64,000 nt of DNA from Dioscorea cayenensis subsp. rotundata (lineage: Eukaryota > Streptophyta > Magnoliopsida > Dioscoreales > Dioscoreaceae): contig NC_052477.1 in assembly GCF_009730915.1 (NCBI RefSeq), positions 28,964,420 through 29,028,419 of the forward strand, given 5' to 3'. Positions within the stretch are counted from its first letter, which is position 1. Each line of letters starts with the position of its first letter. Of this stretch, positions 38,901 to 53,421 are shown piece by piece. The notes beneath the pieces are model-generated. The model was not told the origin of the DNA and did not search any database. It saw nothing but the letters and a program-made list of their open reading frames with translations. Position numbers and translations under genes: made by a program.

Positions 38901-41900
38901 GCTCTTATGACTAAAAACCTTTTTGCTATTTTGAATGGGCCAACAAACATTTGGTTAAGGTTTTCAAGCTGAAATATAAGGAGTTGAATATTTGGAACAT
39001 CAATCAGATTCCTAACTCCTCTAGTTTCTATAAGAGCATGTGCAGCATTTCTCAAATTGCCAACCCTAACCTGTGGATCATCTCTTGTAATCCTATGAAT
39101 ACTGATTTCTGAAGTGATCCATGGCTTTGTCTCTGTATTACAAGCCCACCTTTATGAATATGAATGTTCAAGTGAATGATTGCAATGTATCTGATTTAAT
39201 TGTTAACAACCATTTCAATACAGATGCTATTTCTAATTTGTTGGGGATGGATTTGGATTGGGATAGGCTGGCCAAATTCAGATCTAATGACACTAAAACT
39301 TTGAGCAACCTTCTACAACTTTGAGCAAAATTCCTAAAGTGATTTACCAGTACTTTAACAGTGGCAGGGATGCTGATAATAACTGGAAAGGTTGGAAATG
39401 ACTTTGGCAGCTATGGGTTGCTCCAAAGATTAGGATCTATCTTTGGAAGGTTCTCCATGATCGGCTGCCAACATTCTCTTGCCTTTACAGGATCAAAGTG
39501 GGGCCTTATAGGGAGTGTGTTCTATCGCTATGTATCTGATTTTATTATTAACAACTATTTCAATACAGATGCTATTTGTAATTTGTGGGGGATGGATTTG
39601 GATTGGGATAAGCTAGCCAAAATCAGATCTAATGACACTAACACTGCTAAAGTCTGGGTCTCGCAACCTTCTACAACTTTGAGTAGAATTCCTAAAGTGA
39701 CTTACCAGTACTTTAAAAGTGACAGGGATGCTAATAGTAACTATAAAGGTTGGAAATGTCTTTGGCAACCTATGAAGCATGGACATGGATACGAAGACAC
39801 GACATGGACACAAACAAAGTGACACGGCAATTTCTCAAAATTCAAGACACGAATACGACAGGACACGGCAATAAAAAATTATTATTATATATTAATTTAA
39901 AATACATATTGTAAATACAAATAATTTTATTTTGTATCTAATTTATTAAAAAAATTGAATATAAAAATATATTTGACACTTGTTAAGATGCCATGGCCCA
40001 TGATACAAACCTATTAAAACAAAAAATACATGCACTATAAATTTGAAAACTCAATGACCTAGATTTATCCATCTAATTTACAGGATAGCAATCAATGACT
40101 CGGATTCATCAAGAAGAAAAACTTAAAATCCTAAATCTAAGCAGCCACTTCCTCTTTCTAGACCCCAAATATAAGCAGTCGCCTCCTTCCAAACCCTAAA
40201 TCTAAAATCAAGCCCTGCCTGCAGTCGCCTCCTTCCAAACCTCAGTGCGACCTCCATCATCTGCAACTCCTCCTTTCTCTCCAAATCTCATCACCTCCCT
40301 TATTCATTTTTTGTCCTTCACAAGTCTCATGCCGAAAAGACAACATCCCTATCTTTCTCGGCTTTTCCAACTAAGGAGATGGCAATGAAGGCAATACAAG
40401 CGTTGACGGCCGGGGGAAGTCCATAATCATGTACTTGGGGCGTTCTCCATCTCTGTCCGCTAGGGGGTGAAGCTCTGCGAAGACTATCCGACAGAACCCT
40501 AGCTCAACCGTGTGCGGGCCGTGTCAAGAGTTCTCCATTCCACTTAACTATACTTTTACCATGTCAAAGGGTGTCCAACACTGTATCCGTGTCTGATGCC
40601 GACACGACACTGGTACACCGGGGAAAATGACGTGTTCATGCTTCCCAATTGGCAGCTATAGGTTGCTCCAAAGATTAGGATCTATCTATGGAAGACTCTT
40701 CATGATCGGCATCCAACTTTCTCTTGCTTTTACAGGATCAAAGTGGGGCTTTATACGGAGTGTGTTATGTGGCATGGTTCATGGGACCCCTGAGCATGTC
40801 TTTTGGGAATGATGTAAGGTAAGAGGATGTTGGGACACAATTGCTTTGTTTGCAGGAATTAACCTCCTTTTAAGGAACCCATTCACTACAGGGGAGTGGC
40901 TTGGACAGAAGTTCAATGCGCAAGTTAGTGATCACAAAATCAAGGCTGTCATTGCCATCTGTGCTTGGCTTATTTGGAAAGCAAGGTGTAGACTAAGCTT
41001 TTACTCATCGGCCCAATCCTTTCTAGACTACCCTTTATTGCCATCCAGTTTGCCATGACCTGCTTTCAGGATCAACAAACTAAACACAGGGAGTACTCTA
41101 TTGCACCTCAATTTCCAGGAGAAATCACTGTTATTTCTGATGCTTGCTGGGCATCTGAAGTTAATCATAGTGGCATTGGCTTCATTATCCTCGCTGGCTT
41201 TAAACATATTGTAATTGCAGGCTCCTGTGGTGCACATGCTGATTCCTCCTCACATGCCGAAGCAATCGGGATGTTGGACACGTTGGAGCAATGCTCCAGA
41301 TGTGGGTTGAAGCTGGCTAATGTTTTAACAGATTGCATGGCTATGTTGGAATTAATTCAGCACATTGATCATGCTGTTGCTCGGAGAATACAAGGCACTA
41401 CCAACACCATCTAATTCTGGCTCAACCATTATTCAGGCGCACAAGTTGGATTTCATCCCCAAAGTGCGAATGATTTTGCTGATCTCTTGGCTCATGAGGC
41501 CTGGAGAAGCCCAATCTTGTCTCTGTACCATCAAGGATAGGAATTACCAAGATGGATCCTGGATGCGGCTTCAGCCGGTTTTGAGTTCTAATTTGTAGTA
41601 GCTCCTTAGTTTCTTTTAGCGTGTTCACTCTTTTGTCCAAAAACAACTACTTTTGAGGCAAGTTTGAGGCTGTCTAAGCTCAACCAAGCTCAAATCTTTT
41701 ATAGCCACGGTGAGAAGATAAAGCATGGAGACCTCTTAAGGCACCATCTAGTAATAGCTTGCAACATAACATACAAGAAGACCAATAAAAAAAAACTCTA
41801 CTCAACATGTGAAGGACAAGAACATGATACAAAGTATGAATTACAATGCAGTACCTTTTATCGACAATTTGAGTCCAATAGTTACCAGTCTCACAGGCAA

Positions 41901-44900
41901 GTGATGGTTCTTTCTCCAGTTTCTCCGCTATCAACCCACTTCTATGATGCTCAAATGATTCATCGTCAAGCCCATCCTATAATAAAAGTTGTAAGCATGA
42001 AGCAGAATAATAAATAAAACAAAGGTCAGTGGAATTACAATGCTCTCATTCTTAAAAGATTATATAAAAAAATACATTAAGTGCAAAACAACCGGACACA
42101 TTGGAACAACTGTGAAAACATTCACTAATAGCATAAATGTGCCACTTGAACAGGAAAAAAACCTTCAATTCAGTTCTGAGGCATCTGAGGTGACAGGTTT
42201 TAACTGTAAAGAGGTTTATAACAGTACCATTTACAAAAATTCAAATACATGTGATAAATGTAAATTTGAATCTCCAGAAATTACAGGAAAATGATTAAGA
42301 AACAGCAAACACCAACAGATTCTGTAGATTTATAACAGTATCATTTACAAAAATTTAAATACATGTGATAAACATAAATTTGAATCTCCAGAAATTACAG
42401 GAATTTGACTAAGAAATAGCTAACACTAACAGATTCTGTAGGAACAGAAATTGGGTAAGTTCATACATTCAAACAGAAAAGTAGTACTGGCTCACTTACA
42501 AAATTTAATTGATGCTGAATTAAATACAACTCTACACTTGAATTACTATCACAAGTGAGCATACTGCTGAGTGAGGGAAATGCATAAGCGAAACACAAAG
42601 ATATACAACACAGAATTAGAGAACTCATAGATACCAAGAAAGACAAGAGTGCAGTAGCAACCACAAGCAAGCATACTGTTGAACAATGAGAAAAATGCCA
42701 AAAAGGACACTGATATAGAATAAGGAATTAGAAAACTTAGATATCAATAAAGACCAAGAGCATAGGAGCAATCAAATCTATGCAATTACTTGTGAACTTA
42801 CCAGTAGCTCTTGCACCCCACTGATGAAGTGGCATACCCTTTCGTGCAAATATAGAGGGCTATATTCAGATGATTGAACGCGAAAACAAAATCCTAAGAC
42901 ACGGTATGTCATTCTTGGACCACATTCAACAACATACCCAAGTTGCTCCTTTGTCCTATAGTACAGACCCAACAAATAGTTTAATTACATATATGAATAT
43001 GTATATATAACTCACTGTCTTCAGAGAACACGTTCTTTTTACTACAGACAAAGATGCCACAGATTGAGTGAAGATAGAAAACATCTTCAATTAACAACTT
43101 ACCTTAGCTGATTGAAGTATGGCTCATCAATAACACTGCTGAAAAGATCTGTAATAGCTCTTAATCTTGTAGCTTCATTTCCTATGTCTTGCTCTATTTG
43201 AAAATAAAGCTGCCAAAGAACAAGAAACAAACAGATTAAATCAGATGCAGGGATAATCAATGCTTAATAAAGAGAACCTAGTTGACTATCGTGATTTGAA
43301 CTCATGTATTATCTTAGTTAGGCAGGAGAGTGGGTCCCTTATAAAGGTAAGGCCTGTTTAGTATTGTACATGAATCCTTCCAGGAAAAGATTTGGCACCT
43401 GCCTTCATATAGCATAGACTGAAGAATAATTCAGTCAAATATAACTAGGTGAACAACCAGCATTAGCGTATGGTTCAACACAGAAAAGAGGGAGCGAGAG
43501 GACAATTTTTGTAGGTCAAATCATAGTTCACAACAAAAGAAAAATTACCTCAATGACAGAATTCACTTCCAGCTCATTCTTTACACGTACATTCCGCATA
43601 AGCTTTGCAGCAGATGGGAGGCAAAGAACCCGTCCCTGATGCCTCAATTCCATTGGTAAAGGCTGAACAAGAAACGCATTCGCAAAGATATCTGCTATAG
43701 CTTTGACTTCCTCTTCTGATAAATTCCCATGGCAGAGGCCTTCAATATGCAACTGAAATATTTGTTGAGATGGATGAACTTCAATCTCAAATTTAGAAGA
43801 AAAAGGGAGAGATGACATGGCATCAAACAGTCTCACCCTTATTAATTTCTCAAAGGAAAGCGAATGAAGAAATCTGCTTATGTCCAAAATAATTAATAGC
43901 CTCATTCATGTACCTGAGATAAAAGGTTCGGAACGAAGGCTAGCAAGTCAGGAAGAGATATGCCTGCAAGGCAGGAAAGTCTATCATCTATATCCCAGAA
44001 GGTCTCTCTCAAGATTTGCAGCCTCAAGTACAAAGCATGACTCAATGGCTTCATATTGGTATTTCTGAAAGCTCTCTCCATATCTTCTTTGATAACCTAG
44101 AAACAAGAAAAATATACAAATCACATCAATGCATAATTGAAATAAGAGAGAGTTTTGAACCAACAAACTCATTAGTCATCAGTGGAGATTCTCACACGAA
44201 GTGTGTTGAAACATATTTAAATTGTGTTCATCAGCATGAATGATCCCGCTTGTAAAAAGTTCATTTACATTGATTTTTCTATATTGTTAATTGCATACTA
44301 AAAAAAAAGAACCTAGCCTCAATGACTACCAAAAAAACTCGGAAAGAAATTCTAATCTTGCTCAATAGCTTCAAGTAGGTATGCAGTACCTTGATTCTAG
44401 TAGGAAATAATTCTGAATGATATTTTTGAAATTCCAAAATTTTGAAATTTGCTTTGGTCATTTAATATTTTTGAATGCCAAGTGATGAATGTATACCTTG
44501 TTTAGATATTGAAAAGATATGATCCACTAAAGAAATGACTGGCAGAAAATAAATAAATAATCTTGTTGCTAATGTATTGGCTATGACAATTTCAATACTT
44601 TGAGGTTCATCTCACGCATGATATGTGTGTTTTGTTCATGTTTGTATGCTCTAGAAAAGTAGATCTTCAACCTATGCATGCAACTCTTAAAAATGTTACT
44701 GTGCTTTCAAATAAACAAGCTTGGCAATCTGCATTCCATGAACAAAATATATGGTTAATATCAGCAAAGGTTCAATCTAATAGAATATAATTAGACAAGC
44801 ATGATGAGAAACTCAAACAAAAATATTTCTTCTGCATGAACAGCAGGAGGTTATAGGGAAGATATGTTATCAAAACTGAAATACCTCAAAACGATCAGGC

Positions 44901-47900
44901 TTCGGTGAAAAGGATCTACACAGAGACAATATTTTTGATAGTAAAATAGATAGTTTGTCATTGAAACCATACAGCTTTAGCTCAAGCTTGTCAGCAATAA
45001 TTGATAAAGATGTATCCAGCTTGGCCACACCAGCCTGTGTTTAAGCAAATGATGATCAAAGACCATTATGAAGTTCAACATAAATTCAACATAATACCAT
45101 GAGGACAATAAATAACTAGAAGGTTGCTTAACTTTTTCAATTAGATGTAATCTATATACACCAACATTCCTTTCCTTCTCTTTTTTATCCATTTGAGTAA
45201 ATCTTTACCGGCACTAATAAGTGTGCATAATAATGCTAAACTTGCACATCAAAGTACTTCACCCATATATCTCTTTTCTAGGTCACTTTAATAAGTGGAT
45301 GACTACTTTGCATTTGCTTAAAAATCACAAATTCAACAAATCATGCTTTGGTCACCAACTAACTAATTTCAAAGACAAAAAAAGTTCTATAAAAACACAT
45401 ACATAACCACACAAACATAAGCATCAAATGGATTATAATTTGCAGAAAGTTTAGAAGTATTTTAACCTGATAGAGAATATCATTCAGCTCATCCTTCAAA
45501 AGATTCATAAACAGTTCAGCCAAAACAGAATTCTTAGAGGTGTGATACCCATCCTTCAGCGCTATCAAGAAGTATGCATTTGCTCGTGGAACATTGAAAG
45601 TTGTATCAATCTTGTACCAGAGTTTTATAAATGGTTTGTCAATTATGCATTTAGGATGATCTCCACCAGCAAGATTTTTATTTGCATTTGCATTGCGAAG
45701 AGAAAAGTCACGGGCAATAAACTCATTTTTTGAAGGCAAATGGAGTGAAGGATCTATATTTGGAGGATTGCTCCAAAGTTTGAAGAGTGATTCTGGAAGA
45801 TCTTCTTCAATATATTGTGATCCAAACCATGGTTCATGCTGAATGACTGGAAATGAAAAAGAATGCTTTTACTATCAGACATGATCAAGAATCTGCTTTC
45901 ATCTCATTTACTGAATATTTTGAAGCCATCAAGAAAAATAATCTGAATAATCTCCTGTGTTACCTTGTGATTGTTTATCAAAAGATTTTGATAGTACGTC
46001 AATCCTCATGTTTTCTGGAGAGAAAAAGCTCAAAACATGATCTATCAATTCTGGGGCCCATTGTTCAAAAGCATAATCCCCATAGATGACATGTTCTTCA
46101 GAATAAAAAAACAGATTTTCTGCAATGAGATGCTCACAGAATATTAGTATTTGAGCAAGCTTTAGATAGCTTTATGACATAATATACAATGCATGATAAC
46201 ATAAATAAAGTCAACAAGTCATAGAGTGGTGAGAGCAAGAGCTAGAAAAAACCTTAGAAACTAAATTAAGGATTTAGGCCAAACATTACCTAGGATCATA
46301 TCAAACTAAACACAGCTTGGTAACATTAAAATAATCATCATTATCAGATAATGCTCCAAAAGTGTGAAAGAGACCCTTTTTCCCTTGCATAAGAAGAAGC
46401 TAAAAACTAACTAAATAAAGTCAACAAGTCATAGAGTGGTGAGAGCAAAAGCTAGAAAAAGCCTTAAAAACTAAATTAAGGATTTAGGCCAAACATTACC
46501 TAAGATCATATCAAACTAAACACAGCTTGATAACATTAAAATAATCATCATTATCAGATGATGCTCCAAAAGTGTGAAAGAGACCCTTGAATCAATGTTA
46601 AGCGATGTTTTTCCCTTGCATAAGAAGAAGCTAAAAACTAACTAGATAACTATATAATTTTGAAGTTTTTCAGGATAAAGTATCAAAGTAACACATAAAA
46701 CTCGTTAACAGCACCAATAACCAGTGGCATGAGGGTAGAATTTCTAAATAGGTTTCATACTTGAGGTAGCTATTTTTCCAACTTTTTCTTGAAGCTTTTG
46801 GGTATCTCATGACAAGTTCAGGTAAGTGTGAATTGGCTTAGACTTTTGTGATGTTCAAGTAAATTGGTTCTTCAGTTGCTTTTCTATGAGGACAAGGATA
46901 CATTTTAGGTTCATGTCTATGGCATTTTGTGCTGATCAATGAATACGAATGAAGTTTGAGACAAATGTGGGTTTATCTAAAAAATAACACACAAGTGATA
47001 AACTAAAAATTTTGCTTCTATTAATAAAATTACACATAATCATGCATGTTAATCATCCAGTTCAATAAAGTTAGCTTTGCCTTTTTAGAGAAACCATTCC
47101 TTTGAAAATCATTAAGTAAAACAGGGAAAGGTGCAATGTGCATGGGTATTGCAGTCACTTACAGATAGAGTTCAATTTATGAACCAAGAATTATAGTGAT
47201 TATTGCAAGAAGTTTACCACACTACCGTCAATCAAAAAAAGATACCTGCAAGTTCTGAGGCATATTCATCTTGCCGAAGCTCCTCAGAGTATCTGAACTC
47301 CATATTTGCAATATCCTGGAGCTCCTTAAATATGCACTCTTGTGGAGAAGATTGTTGCAGTAACTTAATGTACTGATAAACAGCTCCAATAACCTCATAA
47401 AGCTGCCATAGCATTATGTAAGAGAAAGGACTTGACCATTGTGAAAAATTATATTCTGCTCATAACTAAAATAGCTGTGAAGGAAAAAAATAAGCATGAG
47501 GCAGGTAAAAGTTTCACAACTTTGTGCAAGAATTATAGTCCAAAGGTCTGTCTTATTTTTATTATTGGTCATCCTTTAGCAAATGAAGTTATGATGGTCT
47601 TGAGTACCCAATGCACATGTCTAGTATAATCTTTTATTCGCAAGCAATTTTGATAATGTTGATCACAATGAAAGCTGTTAATTTTCATTTTAAAAATTAA
47701 ATCATAAGAAGGCGTATTTGGTTCCAAAAAATCCTACCTAACAGACATGCTAAAATTATAAATAAACTATCATACAGAAATTGAGGGAATTAAAAAATTT
47801 CTAAGCTAACAGGTTCCTATGACACCATACCCAACAAGGAAACCCTAGATGTAACATAAATTGTGTCAAAAACTTGCCTAGGTCATTTATAGTAAGTCAT

Positions 47901-50900
47901 ATGGGTATGCATCTATCAAGACATTGGTTACCACTTTCCATGACAAGCATTTTCAAGGTTTGTGCTCAGGTTTGATTCAAATTATGAAAAATATAAATAA
48001 GCAATCAACAATCCACACTTGCACATGGGGACCAATATAGTCGAGCCAAAACTTGATTGTCATTAAAAATCTTTTGGCATAGGATGGGATATATTTCTCT
48101 GATATAAATTGAGAAATAAAATTTACTGGCTGATAAGCTGATGATAGGGTGACTAAACCAATACTTGATTGCCATCAGAAACCTTTTGGCATGGGATGGG
48201 ACATAATTCTCTGATAGAAATGGAGAAATAAAATCTAAGAGCTGATAAGCAGATAGGGGTGATGAAACTCCCACTCATCTATAAAGCCAATTATCAAAAA
48301 TAAATGGACAGAGAGTCACAAACTACTCATCGCCATAACCAGAAAAAGAACATTCTGTATGCCAAACCAGTACATGCATCCCAAGCATGACAGGTGATCA
48401 GTAATGCACCACCTTCAAGATCTTCGAAATTCTGGTGTATGAAAATTTGTTACTTATTCAAAATAAGATTGAAAATATGATGAAAATATCACCAACAATT
48501 CCAATCATTTCAATAACAATTCAAGATAAAATAATGGGTAGGAATTTATGGGAAATATTTCTGGCAAGTATAGCTCATTTTATAAATACAATAAGAACCT
48601 AGTTGGTACAAAGAATTATTAGTTATAAAGCCAAATGCAGATTTCACATGCAAACTATTGTCCAGAAAGGGACCTGAGATGCTAATAGTAGCAGAAAAGG
48701 GACATCAGCAGGCTGGTCACAGGGTAATGATGCAGGCAGTAGGCTCATAAAATATTGAACATCACAACTAAGTTCTCTAAAGATTTTGTGACTTTGCGTC
48801 TCCTGCTTACGTGTCATTCAACATAGTATTATAAAATATCAGTGAATCCTTAAGACATTTTTTTTGCTCTTCATTGAGTTCACATTAGACCAATCATTCA
48901 AGTAACTGCAGGCAACAGGATACTAATAAAACAGTGATAAATAACCTAAGAGATCAGAAATACCATATCTAAGCCTGCATCAGTGAGATGTATAGACATC
49001 ACAAAGATGTACGCTATAGAAGATCGGCGCATTCCTTCCTCACCAACTCCAGCTGACAATGCAGTTGCCCATCCTTTAGCTTTCAGAAAATAAAGCAAAC
49101 TGCCTTTGCCCTCTGTAAAGGACATATCAATTTGATCAACTAAAAGACAGGAGAATTTGATAATAAAATTTAAAGTTAGAACAACTAAAAAACAATGATA
49201 GAAGGAACAAGCATAATTTCTATTAATATAATCGATTATACCATTATAACTTTTGGAGGGAAGTAGAATCATCTACAGCACATTTTGGTGTTATACCTAT
49301 TCTTTACAGCATTGGAATGACGACATATAAAATGTAACCTTAAACTTCTCATTACACATGACTCATCATTCTTAAAATCCATATCAAAGCAACCAATGCA
49401 TAAGGCAAAGATATTCTGGATCACCAATGAGAAAGCATAAAAGAGGTATTCCTATGTTTTAATATAAAATTACTGCTAACTTCTGGTATGAACATTTCGT
49501 CTAAAATTTTCAAATAAAATTTCATTTTCTTCCCACTTTTAACAAGGTCACTAATCAAGGTAAGCAAGAAGCATGCCCATATGTGAATGACTCTATGAGA
49601 GAAATATGCATCGCCTTAGATCAAACAAGCCTTAGGGTACTTGTTCCCAGTAACCATACAAAGATGCAAAAAATATGAGCCCCAGAATCTCTTGAAGCAT
49701 AATCAAAAGTTATCATCTTCTAGCACAATGAATAGACAAGTAGCACCATGAACCAATAATACAATTTCTAAAGATCTCACCAATATACATTATGTCTAAG
49801 AGGAACAGGTTAGAACACAAAATAGGAATAATTGAACATAGAATAAAAATGACATTAATAATCATCAATTTGCTATTAAAGAAGGGATGTGTAAACTAAC
49901 TACAGTAAAAAATCATCATGATGACAAAGAAAGTTTTTTCAGCTATTTAGAACTAATTAGATCGCTGTCTCTTACATGGAAGTGCACTAGGATAATCAAT
50001 CATTACCCTTCAGCCATTTGCATGAAAGTTAATGATGCAAAAGAGTATAAATTTAAAATTAATGTTTGATTGCAAAGAAGAAAAGGTAGAATAGAAGAGG
50101 AAACTCTCCCATGGCTGTAACTTAGAGATCGAACTTGAGAATACAGGTTCAATGAACTGATAGTGGGATCATATCTAGAACATTTCAACCAAGGAATTAT
50201 ATTCCAGTTGACACCAAGAAGCTACACCACAAGGTCTCCAAAATAAAAGGATTGGAGATCTTATCTGATCTGTCCTACTTCAGTAAACGAATCATAATAG
50301 GAGAACTTCTTACCATGTCCCATGAGATGTGCCAAGTAATCTTCTGGCTTTTTTAGATATTCTTTGTGGAGACAAGGTAAAGTCCAAGTTAAATCCAAAA
50401 CATGAACATCTTTAACTGCCTCCAACCGATAAAGTTTACCTGCCTTCCAAGTAGGCAAGTCATTTCTATAAATGGTACTCACAGATTGACCAGACTTCAC
50501 ATTACAGAAAAGCTCTGTTACCCAATCCTGTAGGATGTCAAGGGACTCTGCAATGAAGGATATAGAAAATAGAGTTTCAACTTTTTAATATCACCAATAC
50601 CAGAATAAAAAATGTTCAAGAGAAAGCAATAATAATTTCAGGACAACAAGCAGTGAGAACACCAGTGCTGTCCTAGGAAAAAGAACAGAGAACTTCTCAC
50701 CTCCCCCAATCACCACTAACTTCATTACTCCACCATGATAATTCTGTCTGTATAATTGCAAAATTTCTTCCCGCAGGTTAACACCACTTTCCATGGCATC
50801 AACCAAGCTTTTCTTATTTCCTGCAGGGATCAAGATGACTACCATAACATAGATCCCCAAGTCATAATCAGAGAATTATTGACTGCAGACACGCACATAC

Positions 50901-51657
50901 CCCAGTAGAATCTATTAAAGGGGTGATCTGGAGAAGCCGTATGGCAATGTAGTTGGAGAAGACGACAACTATCACTTTGTAATACTTGGTTAAATTCTTT
51001 ATTGGCCATTTCCAGAAGATAACAAAGCAAAAAACATATCAGATGAAAAAGAACACGCACACAAAAAAAATTGTAAATCTGTGACTACCTGAATCAACTG
51101 CTTGCACTTCACGTTCCATAGCCTCCACCTTAACTAATGGCGAAATGAAGAACTGTGAAAATCTGCACCAGAATGAGATTAAACAATGCAATAGGGATTT
51201 TAAGAGCATTCTGATTTTAAAACATAAAAATTTCCAGAAAGGAAATTAATCAAATGAAAGAAAAAGAATCTAATTAAATTTTGCATGAGTTCAGAGATTA
51301 AAGAAAAAGATTAATTATCTAGACCATAGAGTTCAGAGATGATAAACTATGCAGTTACCTTTGCAGAGCTCCCTTAAGATATTCACGGTTAACTTCAAAG
51401 TAATAGCAGGTAAACTCAGTTTCTGTGAAAGCATTTGATGAACCGCCATGTTTGGACAAATAACTGTCATACTAAAAGCAGAAGAGTAAAATTGAGAGGA
51501 AAAGAAACAGCTCAGCGTTGCCTTGAGAAAAAAAATTACAGAAGCATGCATCTATGACACATAAGTAAATCCTTCACAAGTAATGAAGTGATCTAGTTCA
51601 AATCATTATGTGGCAGCTGCAGCAAGGATTAAGCAGATCTTTTGCTAAATCTGAATA

Positions 51658-51701
<44 letters not shown>

Positions 51702-53390
51702 GTATGTATAAAATGAACTCAGGGCTATTCTTCATAGACCACTCAAGATTACAAGAGCTGGAAAATAAAATTTGGCACATTTGAATTAGATAATATTAGG
51801 TTGAAAAGCATACCAATATGATTTGGTGGCAAAGATATTTATATTTTGAAAGCCCAAATATCTCCAAGATTGGAAGGCACTACTGTTTCTATCCATAATC
51901 ATCAGTAAAATGCTACTCTATGGCAAGCAAGGATGTCTAACTCAAGCAGAGGAAAGAAGTAAGACGATTCTCACCTCATTTTCATCAGGAAATCCAAGGC
52001 TCCCCATGAAAAGCATGTGTTCTGCAAATAATGAGCATGATTTTGAGAAAAATGAACAGAAGACAAATCCTAATGGCAAGATAAGAAGTAGAAAAAAGGA
52101 TTTTATTTTAAATACATAAAAATGATATCAAAAGAACAGAACAGTGTAGCACACAATGGTCATCTTCCAAAAGCACATGTATAAATTGATAAGTAACTGA
52201 AAAGAGAAACCATCAATTGTACCTCAGATAATAACAGCCCTTTTATTTAGCACATGGGATATGTTGAGCATGTACAAACACATGGGTATGGACAAACATA
52301 AAAAAGAAACAAGACTGGAGTCATCATAATATTTTCTGTCAATCATGAATCAGTTACACAATAACAGAACCATATAGAATGCAGAATATGGACCACATAT
52401 GAGGAATGGTGGCATGTGCTTGCACTTGCAAAAAAAACAGATAGACTCAAAAGTCAAAACAGAATGAGAGAGATTTACTTTATCATAAAACAATTGATCT
52501 CACTCAAAAGCGCCATACTAAGTTTTCTAAGTGACATATTTGATAGTTGAAACTAATTATGGGAAATGTGATGATATTCCTATGCCACCATATAAATGCC
52601 ATATGATGCAAATATACTCAAAAATGCACAAGCTACATATGCTTTTAAAAATTATATATTGAAATAAATTCTGTAATTAAGCTTCAACTATGACATTTCC
52701 CCAGGCACAAGATACTAGCTCTAAGATTTCATAGGATCTTAGTTCACAATAGTTAAGACTGATCCAACCAAAGTGGAATATATTTTTTGCTAGCTAAAGG
52801 GCTGCACAAATATTGCATTTGAACAAATTCATTAGAGGTAATGATTCCTGATTAGTTTCCAAACAAAAAATAACAAATTGAGAACTTAAATCCACGCTGA
52901 AAATCTTGAACTGCAAAAGGGGGCACATCCAAGTCATATTTGGCTTAGTTCCAGCCCAGCCTATCAGATCCATTATATACATATAATCGCATCTCTTACT
53001 AGTTAGCATGAAATAGGGAATGTTGCATTTCAAAATAGAGAAGAAACAAATTCACACAATGTTTCAAGATAAACCCAAGTACAAAGGAAAGCTTGATAAC
53101 CTGGGAAGATAAAAAAAGAAAAACCAGAGAATACGTTAATCGCAACTGGTGAGAAAAAAATTTAAATATAATTTATATTAGTAATACAAGCAGCAAAAAT
53201 TACAGAGGAACAAAAGTCAAAGAAAGATACTTTAACCTAAAAAATGGGCAAGGCCTTGTGCTTTAGGAGGGTCTGAGAAGCTACCCATTCCAACACACAT
53301 TGCTGCAGCAGCCTGAAAACAAACTATCAGCAATCCGATGGAGAAGAAGAACTGGAGGTTATGCATTTAAGTATGAATTATTAAACTGAA

Positions 53391-53421
<31 letters not shown>

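Larger units (their letters stand above)
35367..41644 (+). mobile_element. Second L1-type LINE, strongly decayed
   Basis: Plus strand. ORF1 region about 35400-36350 keeps [20 protein letters not shown] and [13 protein letters not shown] (DUF4283-like) and a C-x2-C-x3 knuckle-like spot near 36000. An endonuclease piece keeps IVGDLNAI (about 37145). RT pieces include [10 protein letters not shown] (38060), [12 protein letters not shown] (38260) and [17 protein letters not shown] (38450). The block that should hold the catalytic YADD is deleted just after 38580. A zinc-binding region ([10 protein letters not shown] at 40780) and an RNase H-like domain (SDACW...SHAEAIGML...TDCMAML, 41134-41350) follow. 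The 3' end has an A-run at 41638-41643. It carries an internal tandem duplication and an inserted TIR element. Confidence 0.85.
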
